This document shows, piece after piece, positions 58,829-64,000 of a DNA stretch of 64,000 bases. The stretch's first letter is position 1; every line of letters begins with the position of its first letter. This DNA comes from an uncultured Bacteroidota bacterium (GTDB taxonomy: Bacteria > Bacteroidota > Bacteroidia > Flavobacteriales > Flavobacteriaceae). Under the pieces are notes generated by a model, which was not told where the DNA came from, searched no databases, and saw only the letters and a list, made by a program, of their open reading frames with translations. A program made the translations under genes and the position numbers. The DNA is taken from NCBI GenBank assembly GCA_902512065.1, contig CABXHU010000005.1, forward strand, positions 1 through 64,000, given 5' to 3'.

Positions 58829-59992
58829 ATGTCAAAAATATTAATAGTAGAGGATGAGGCTTCAATAAGAAGGGTATTAGTGAAAATTCTTTCAGAAGAA
58901 GATAAATCTCATCAGATATCTGAAGCTGAAGATGGTTTAGCTGCTTTAGATAAGATTAAAAAAGAAAATTTTGATCTTATACTTTGTGACATAAAAATGC
59001 CAAAAGTTGATGGAATAGAAGTTTTAGAGTTTTCTAAAAAAATTAGACCAGAAATTCCTGTAGTGATGATCTCTGGCCATGGCGATTTAGATACAGCAGT
59101 TGATTCAATGAAAAAAGGCGCCTATGATTATATATCCAAACCCCCTGATTTAAATAGACTTTTAAATACCGTTAGAAACGCTATTGATAAGAAAAATTTG
59201 ACTACTCAAAATACTCTTTTGAAAAGAAAGATCATTAATTCATTTGAGATGGTTGGGGAGAGTAAAGAATTAAATAATATTAAAGAGCTTATAAAAAAAG
59301 TTTCTCCAACAGATGCAAAAATATTAATTACTGGACCTAATGGATCTGGTAAGGAGCTTGTGGCTAAATCAATTCATAGTTCAAGTAATAGAGCTCATAG
59401 CCCTTTAATTGAGGTTAATTGCGCTGCTATTCCTAGTGAATTAATTGAAAGTGAGCTGTTTGGTCATGTAAAAGGATCTTTTACTGGAGCAGTTAAAGAT
59501 AAGACAGGAAAGTTTGAAGTGGCTAATAGTGGAACAATTTTTCTTGATGAAGTTGGAGACATGAGTCTTTCGGCACAGGCAAAGGTCTTAAGAGTTCTTG
59601 AAGACAACTGCATACAGAAAGTAGGTGGTGGAAAAGATATTAAGATTGATGTTAGAGTAATTGCAGCTACTAATAAAGATTTAAAAAATGAGATAGAAAA
59701 AGGTAAGTTTAGAGAGGATTTATTCCATAGACTTGCCGTAATAATTGTAAAGGTCCCTTCTTTAAATAAAAGAAGAGATGATATTCCATTATTGATAAGC
59801 CATTTTTCAGATAATATATCAAGATCTCAAGGGTCTGATATTAAGAAATTTTCTAAATCAGCAATTAAATTATTAAAATCAATGGATTGGACTGGTAATG
59901 TTAGAGAGTTAAGGAATGTAGTTGAGAGATTAATAATATTAGGTGATGAAAATGAAATAACTGACAAAAATGTTAAAGAATTTGCTAAATAA
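58829..59992 (+). CDS. NtrC-family response regulator lacking a DNA-binding domain
   Basis: A 387-residue protein with a receiver domain (1-120: KILIVEDEASIRRVL, phospho-Asp in LILCDIKMP about 53, Thr/Ser and Lys in VMISGHG and YISKPPD) and a sigma-54 AAA+ domain (about 135-370). The AAA+ domain has Walker A TGPNGSGKELVAKSIH, the sigma-54 contact loop as GSFTGA in place of GAFTGA, Walker B GTIFLDEVGDMS and sensor II GNVRELRNVVERLI. It stops 18 residues after that, so the usual C-terminal Fis-type helix-turn-helix is missing. It probably activates sigma-54 polymerase without binding DNA itself. The sensor kinase is not nearby. Confidence 0.9.
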   Translation: MSKILIVEDEASIRRVLVKILSEEDKSHQISEAEDGLAALDKIKKENFDLILCDIKMPKVDGIEVLEFSKKIRPEIPVVMISGHGDLDTAVDSMKKGAYDYISKPPDLNRLLNTVRNAIDKKNLTTQNTLLKRKIINSFEMVGESKELNNIKELIKKVSPTDAKILITGPNGSGKELVAKSIHSSSNRAHSPLIEVNCAAIPSELIESELFGHVKGSFTGAVKDKTGKFEVANSGTIFLDEVGDMSLSAQAKVLRVLEDNCIQKVGGGKDIKIDVRVIAATNKDLKNEIEKGKFREDLFHRLAVIIVKVPSLNKRRDDIPLLISHFSDNISRSQGSDIKKFSKSAIKLLKSMDWTGNVRELRNVVERLIILGDENEITDKNVKEFAK

Positions 59993-60003
59993 TTATCTAT
60001 AAA

Positions 60004-61386
60004 ATGAAAAAACTTCTTTTTATCTTTTTTATATCAATTAATATTTTTTCTCAAGAAGATGCAAATACTATTAGAACTATATATGATTCTTCTCTTACCA
60101 ATGGGAAAAGCTATCAATGGCTAGATTACCTTTCAAATCAAATTGGTGGACGTTTATCAGGGTCATTAAATGCAGAAAAGGCAGTTTACTGGACTAAGTC
60201 AGAACTTGAAAAAATAGGATTAGATAAAGTCTGGTTACAACCAGTAATGGTTCCAAAATGGGTAAGGGGTAATCCTGAATTTGCGTTTATAGAAACTGCT
60301 CCTGGAAAAACAACTAATGTTAATATTTGTGCTCTAGGAGGATCAATTGCTACGCCTGCTAGTGGATTAAAAGCAAATATTGTTGAAGTAATAGATTTTG
60401 ATGATTTAGAAAGACTTGGCAGATCAAATATTGAAGGTAAAATAGTATTCTATAATAGACCAATGGAAAAAACATTAATAGATACATTTAGATCATATGG
60501 AGGATGTGTTAATCAAAGATATGAAGGGGCTGTACATGCAAGTAAATATGGAGCTGTTGGTGTAATTGTTAGATCTATGAATCTGGTACTTGATGATTTA
60601 CCTCATACTGGAAGTATGACTTATGGTGATATCCCCGTTGATAATAGAATTCCTTCTGCTGCAATTAGTACAAATGATGCGGAACTATTGAGTACAATGT
60701 TAAAATTAGATAATGATATTAAATTTTATTTTAAGCAGAATTGTAAACAATTTAAAGATGTTTTGTCCTATAATGTTATTGGTGAATTAACCGGAAGTGA
60801 ATTTCCTGATGAATATATTGTAGTTGGAGGTCATTTAGATTCATGGGATCTAGGTGATGGTTCTCATGACGATGGTGCAGGATGCGTTCAGTCTATGGAC
60901 GTGATTAGATTATTAAAATTATCAGGTATTACTCCAAAAAGAACTATTCGTGTAGTTTTATTTATGAATGAAGAGAACGGTACTAGAGGAGCTAAAAAAT
61001 ATGCTGAAGAATCATTTGCTAAGGGTGAAAATCACATTTTTGCATTAGAAAGTGATGCAGGAGGATTTTCTCCAAGAGGTTTCTATTTTGATACTGATCA
61101 GAAGAATTTTAATCAGGTATTAACCTGGAAAGACTTATTTAAGCCATATTTAATACACTTTTTTGAACTAGGAGGCAGTGGAGCAGATGTAGGACCTTTA
61201 AAAACGCCAAACAATGTGCTTAGCGGTCTAAAACCTGATTCTCAGAGATACTTTGATCATCATCATTCATCTAGTGACACTTTTGATGCAATAAATAAAA
61301 GAGAATTAGAATTAGGCGCTGCAGCTATTACTTCCTTAGTATATCTAATTGATAAATATGGAATTGTAAATAAAATAAAATTGTAA
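60004..61386 (+). CDS. Exported M28-family metallopeptidase (CPQ-like)
   Basis: A 460-residue exported aminopeptidase/carboxypeptidase (signal MKKLLFIFFISINIFSQ). A PA domain is inserted at about 100-240 (VEVIDFDDLERLGRSNIEGKIVFYNRPM...GAVGVIVRSM), and the zinc catalytic core contains VVGGHLDSWDLGDGSHDDGAGCVQSMDVIRLL (first ligands, about 275-300) and VVLFMNEENGTRGAKKYAEES (catalytic and bridging Glu). It resembles plasma glutamate carboxypeptidase/carboxypeptidase Q of M28. It starts 11 bp after the regulator gene and may be in the same transcript. Confidence 0.9.
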   Translation: MKKLLFIFFISINIFSQEDANTIRTIYDSSLTNGKSYQWLDYLSNQIGGRLSGSLNAEKAVYWTKSELEKIGLDKVWLQPVMVPKWVRGNPEFAFIETAPGKTTNVNICALGGSIATPASGLKANIVEVIDFDDLERLGRSNIEGKIVFYNRPMEKTLIDTFRSYGGCVNQRYEGAVHASKYGAVGVIVRSMNLVLDDLPHTGSMTYGDIPVDNRIPSAAISTNDAELLSTMLKLDNDIKFYFKQNCKQFKDVLSYNVIGELTGSEFPDEYIVVGGHLDSWDLGDGSHDDGAGCVQSMDVIRLLKLSGITPKRTIRVVLFMNEENGTRGAKKYAEESFAKGENHIFALESDAGGFSPRGFYFDTDQKNFNQVLTWKDLFKPYLIHFFELGGSGADVGPLKTPNNVLSGLKPDSQRYFDHHHSSSDTFDAINKRELELGAAAITSLVYLIDKYGIVNKIKL

Positions 61387-61411
61387 TTAGATATTTTTTC
61401 CCATTTAGGAA

Positions 61412-61432
61412 TCAATTAAATAGTTTAATTGA
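61412..61432. repeat. 9-bp inverted repeat after the M28 gene
   Basis: TCAATTAAA-TAG-TTTAATTGA, perfect stems with a 3-nt loop, 25 bp after the stop of the peptidase and before convergent kdsA. A/T-only stem without a T-tail, so a weak 3' end or binding site. The rest of the 147-bp gap shows nothing recognisable. Confidence 0.4.
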
Positions 61433-61533
61433 ATATTCAGTACCTCACTGTAGACAAGTAGTTGTATTTAGAAGGATAAGAAGCAATCCAATAAGTCTAT
61501 AATAAGTGCTTTTACAGGTAAGATAAATGAGGA

Positions 61534-62355
61534 TTAGTCAAATTTATTTATTGTTCTCCTGATTTCAATCAAATTTGTTAATAACTTTTCAAGATTGTCT
61601 AGATTTAGCATGTTTGCACCATCACTTTTAGCATTTTTAGGATCAAAATGTGTTTCTAAAAAGATTCCATCTACATTATTTACTACTCCTGCTCTTGCTA
61701 TTGTTTCAATCATTTTAGGTAATCCACCTGTTACACCAGATAATTGATTTGGTTTTTGTAGAGAATGCGTTACATCTAAAACTGTAGTTGCAAATTCTTT
61801 CATTGATGGGATTCCTCTGAAATCTACAATCATATCTTGATAGCCAAACATTGTTCCTCTATCTGTTATCATTACATTATTATTCCCAGAATCTACAATT
61901 TTTTTAACTGCATGCTGCATAGTTTCAGGACTCATAAATTGACCTTTTTTTATGTTTACAGTTTTACCTGTTTTTGCAGCAGCTACAAGCAAATCAGTTT
62001 GTCTTGCTAAAAAAGCAGGAATTTGTAGAACATCAACATATTTTGAGGCTAATGCAGCATCAGATATTTCATGGATATCAGTTAATGTTGGAATATTAAA
62101 TTTATCTGATATATTTTTTAGAATATTTAGAGCTTTTTCATCTCCAATACCTGTAAAACTATCTAATTTGCTTCTGTTAGCCTTTTTAAAACTTCCTTTG
62201 AAAATAAAGGGTATTTCCAGTTTATTTGTAATAGCTAATATTTCTTTAGCAATCCTGTTAGCCATTTCATCTCCTTCTATTGCACAGGGGCCTGCTATTA
62301 GGAAAAAACTGTTTGATTTACTGTGTTTTAGTTTAGGTATATTCTTTAATTCCAT
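61534..62355 (-). CDS. kdsA: 3-deoxy-8-phosphooctulonate synthase
   Basis: Makes KDO-8-phosphate from arabinose 5-phosphate and PEP for lipopolysaccharide. The 273 residues have FFLIAGPCAIEGDEMANRIAKEI, IPFIFKGSFKKANRSKLDSFTGIGDEKALNIL, PTLTDIHEISDAALASKYVDVLQIPAFLARQTDLLVAAAKTGKTVNIKKGQFMSP, VMITDRGTMFGYQDMIVDFRGIPSM, FDVTHS-type motif LDVTHSLQKPNQ and GIFLETHFDPKNAKSDGANML. All canonical. It is divergent from the unknown membrane-protein gene. Confidence 0.96.
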   Translation of the reverse strand: MELKNIPKLKHSKSNSFFLIAGPCAIEGDEMANRIAKEILAITNKLEIPFIFKGSFKKANRSKLDSFTGIGDEKALNILKNISDKFNIPTLTDIHEISDAALASKYVDVLQIPAFLARQTDLLVAAAKTGKTVNIKKGQFMSPETMQHAVKKIVDSGNNNVMITDRGTMFGYQDMIVDFRGIPSMKEFATTVLDVTHSLQKPNQLSGVTGGLPKMIETIARAGVVNNVDGIFLETHFDPKNAKSDGANMLNLDNLEKLLTNLIEIRRTINKFD

Positions 62356-62375
62356 GAGATTCTTAAATATTTGAG

Positions 62376-62383
62376 CAAAGTTA
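62376..62383 (-). promoter_or_regulatory. -7 element TAACTTTG for kdsA
   Basis: On the minus strand TAACTTTG fits TAnnTTTG, 20 bp before the ATG at 62355. Confidence 0.42.
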
Positions 62384-62493
62384 TTATTATTTACATAATT
62401 ACTGCTTTTTTTAACCTTATTTTAAGACAATGAATTGAAATACAATTACTTATTGTTTATAAATTTTACCCATATAAACTAGCAAATTTCTCT

Positions 62494-62515
62494 AAATACA
62501 AATTAATTTGTATTT
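62494..62515. promoter_or_regulatory. 22-bp perfect palindrome over the promoter of the unknown membrane gene
   Basis: AAATACAAATTAATTTGTATTT is its own reverse complement. Its right edge (62511-62515) is the first part of the TATTTTTG -7 element (62511-62518), so a bound dimer would block or position polymerase. Confidence 0.55.
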
Positions 62516-62518
62516 TTG
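62511..62518 (+). promoter_or_regulatory. -7 element TATTTTTG for the unknown membrane gene
   Basis: TATTTTTG matches the -7 consensus exactly, 33 bp before the ATG at 62552. The leader is an unstructured TAAC/TAAT tetranucleotide run without a Shine-Dalgarno sequence. Confidence 0.5.
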
Positions 62519-62551
62519 TGCCTTAACTAACTAATTAATTAATTAAGTATT

Positions 62552-63328
62552 ATGGAAAAATTATTAAATCGCTTAATTGATCTCCCTAGTGAGGTCAACG
62601 GATATTTACCTTGGAATTGTTGGAACGGCTGTATGAACGATTCAGAAGGTAACCTAGCAAGTTGGGCAGGAGACTTTTTTAGAGTCGGTGCCTTTGTAAC
62701 TTGGGTTTGTTCTGTTGTTGCATCTGTTTCTATCCTTTGGGAAGGTGGAATGGGTGAAGGTACAGCAATGGTTGGAAGCCTTCTAGGTATGGTTTTATGG
62801 GTATACGCTGCATTTCCTATCGCAATGGTGGTAAGAGGTGTTGGTGAAGAAGTTGCAGGATCAAAAGGTGACACAGTCACTCTTTTATTCCACGACTTGC
62901 CAATGGCTACAATCAAAGCAGTTGGATATATTACAGCTCTAGTAGCTACATTTGCTGCAGTTGCAGCAGCTGTTTCTGCAGTTTCTGCAGGATTTGTTGA
63001 TATGACAGGTGGCGTAGATACTGGTTGGATGTCGAACTTTGATTATGCTTATGCTCTTCCAGGTTCAGCTATGGATGCATTTACTAACATGGTAGGTCTA
63101 GAATGGGTAGGCGGAGTGCTTAACGATTTCTGGGGCTGGGATGTTTCTAGAGCAGGAGATGGTTCTTGGGCTGGAGATGTTGTTGCATCTGCTTGGGGAT
63201 TTGTTCAAGTAGCTGTTATTCTAGCTAAGTTATATGTTGTAATGGCATTATATACTTTCTTCTGGAATGTATTAAATACTTTATTTAACTGGGTTAAGTC
63301 ACCTTACTTACCAATGAGAACAAAGTAA
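62552..63328 (+). CDS. Unrecognised, codon-optimised multi-pass membrane protein
   Basis: A 258-residue protein rich in Trp, Gly, Ala and Val. It has an amphipathic start (MEKLLNRLIDLPSEVNGYLPWNCWNGCMND) and about four hydrophobic blocks: FFRVGAFVTWVCSVVASVSIL (about 42-62), AMVGSLLGMVLWVYAAFPIAMVV (72-94), KAVGYITALVATFAAVAAAVSAVSAG (120-146) and AWGFVQVAVILAKLYVVMALYTFFWNVLNTLF (213-245). A polar loop with WGWDVSRAGDGSWAGD lies before the last. There is no cleavable signal peptide. Codon use (many AAC, GGC, TTC) and higher G+C than its neighbours, a consensus promoter and a very strong terminator point to high expression. I cannot assign a family or function. Confidence 0.85.
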   Translation: MEKLLNRLIDLPSEVNGYLPWNCWNGCMNDSEGNLASWAGDFFRVGAFVTWVCSVVASVSILWEGGMGEGTAMVGSLLGMVLWVYAAFPIAMVVRGVGEEVAGSKGDTVTLLFHDLPMATIKAVGYITALVATFAAVAAAVSAVSAGFVDMTGGVDTGWMSNFDYAYALPGSAMDAFTNMVGLEWVGGVLNDFWGWDVSRAGDGSWAGDVVASAWGFVQVAVILAKLYVVMALYTFFWNVLNTLFNWVKSPYLPMRTK

Positions 63329-63346
63329 TTTAAACAATAAATTAAT

Positions 63347-63380
63347 AAAAAAAGGCCCTGTGATCAAGGGCCTTTTTTTT
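63347..63380 (+). terminator. Very strong rho-independent terminator
   Basis: A-tract, GGCCCT-GTGATCA-AGGGCC, then eight T, starting about 20 bp after the stop of the unknown membrane gene. It is the most G+C-rich hairpin I found in the window. Confidence 0.92.
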
Positions 63381-63453
63381 ATGCTTTTTTTTAAAAAAAC
63401 AGTATAGTAATACTAAATAGCCATACCTTCCGTTTTTTATTTAATCTTAAAAT

Positions 63454-64000
63454 ATGTTTTCTCTTTCTATATATCATTCGAAATTAAAATCTCAGTGGGA
63501 TAATTTTATTGATAAATCTAAGAATGGAACATTTTTATTTCTAAGAGACTTTTTAGAATACCATAAAGATCAATATGAAGATTATTCTATTCTATTTTAT
63601 AAAGACAATGATGTTGTTGCTGTTTTTCCTGCAAATAAGATTAATAGCAGCATATATTCTCATCAAGGGTTAACCTATGGAGGATTAATTATTGGAAGTC
63701 ATATTAAATTTTCTAATGTATTAGAAATATTTAGGTTACTACTATCTCATTTACATTCAAATAATTATACGTCCTTAACTATTAAGGAAATCCCTGAAAT
63801 ATATAGGATATTACCTAGTAGTGAAGTAAAATATTTATTGCATATAGTGGATTCTAAATTAATTAGAAGAGATGTTTTATCAGTAGTTAAAATTGGAAGA
63901 AATTCCTATTCTAGAGATAGAATGCAAGGGAATAAGAGGGGTAAAAAATTTAAACTTAATGTAAAGGAGGACTCAAATTTTGATGATTTCTGGAATACCA
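63454..64000 (+). CDS. FemAB-like GNAT acyltransferase (C-terminal part outside window)
   Basis: Read by hand; omitted from the track because it runs off the right edge. ATG at 63454 gives MFSLSIYHSKLKSQWDNFIDKSKNGTFLFLRDFLEYHKDQYEDYSILFYKDNDVVAVFPANKINSSIYSHQGLTYGGLIIG and continues to FDDFWNT at the edge. WDxFxxxSKNGTFLFxRxFxxYHxxxxxDxS and VFPANxxxxxxYSHQGLTYGGL match the Bacteroidota group of FemAB-related GNAT acyltransferases, often found in polysaccharide or lipid synthesis regions. The acceptor substrate is unknown. Confidence 0.75.
   Translation, partial: MFSLSIYHSKLKSQWDNFIDKSKNGTFLFLRDFLEYHKDQYEDYSILFYKDNDVVAVFPANKINSSIYSHQGLTYGGLIIGSHIKFSNVLEIFRLLLSHLHSNNYTSLTIKEIPEIYRILPSSEVKYLLHIVDSKLIRRDVLSVVKIGRNSYSRDRMQGNKRGKKFKLNVKEDSNFDDFWNT

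Overview
The window is a dense, strongly A+T-rich stretch of a Bacteroidota chromosome, most likely a marine member of Flavobacteriia. Five proteins end in type IX secretion (T9SS) type A sorting tails (an xPNP motif, then GIYL/GxYxV, then a basic end). Promoters follow the TTG / TAnnTTTG pattern rather than TATAAT, Shine-Dalgarno sequences are almost absent, and several families are Bacteroidota-restricted (DUF4293, BT_3928-type DoxX, DUF1599, DUF4920). Codon use, close packing, and the lack of insertion sequences, phage genes or CRISPR arrays suggest mostly core chromosome with small accessory islands of surface proteins.

0-17 kb: a three-gene envelope operon (aromatic lipoprotein, FadL-like barrel, edge-truncated Kazal-inhibitor lipoprotein) diverges from proS. 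Then come tRNA-Glu, rpsT, rho, a DUF4293 membrane protein, a YfcE-like phosphoesterase, truA, an MsbA-like exporter, the c-di-AMP synthase cdaA, folP, a duplicated DUF1599 protein, a DoxX/thioredoxin-like protein, an orphan DppB-like permease, tpiA, and an MBL-rhodanese sulfur enzyme.

17-33 kb: small membrane proteins, a ParB-fold DGHHR protein, YbjQ, a 1505-residue mosaic T9SS protein (LamG, beta-helix, CBM96-like, DUF5011, HYR-like), tRNA-Arg(ACG) with a strong terminator, MarC, several lipoproteins, and a minus-strand operon (51-residue protein, TonB-plug lipoprotein, T9SS subtilase, SOUL protein). A T9SS endonuclease I and a Na+/Ca2+ exchanger follow.

33-44 kb: glnA (GSII type), purM-prfA-pyrF, a His-tailed CDF metal exporter, a PqqB-like lipoprotein and a 33-residue metallothionein-like peptide absent from the ORF track. 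Converging on these is a peptidase M14 - amidohydrolase - membrane methyltransferase operon. The last gene of that operon is also absent from the track because it apparently starts with ATT.

44-50 kb: a DUF1684 protein and a four-gene surface module (small T9SS protein, beta-barrel, collagen-like protein, BspA-like T9SS protein), then a YdjM-like protein and the fluoride channel CrcB. 50-64 kb: dipeptidyl peptidase III, a MazG-like protein, ilvE, a TIGR01777 epimerase, grpE-dnaJ, a NatAB-type ABC exporter, a truncated NtrC-like regulator, an M28 peptidase and kdsA. Next is an unrecognised, codon-optimised membrane protein with a 22-bp palindrome over its promoter and a very strong terminator, and finally a FemAB-like acyltransferase cut by the right edge.

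All family calls come from reading the sequence and recalling family motifs; no search was run. Residue positions are approximate.
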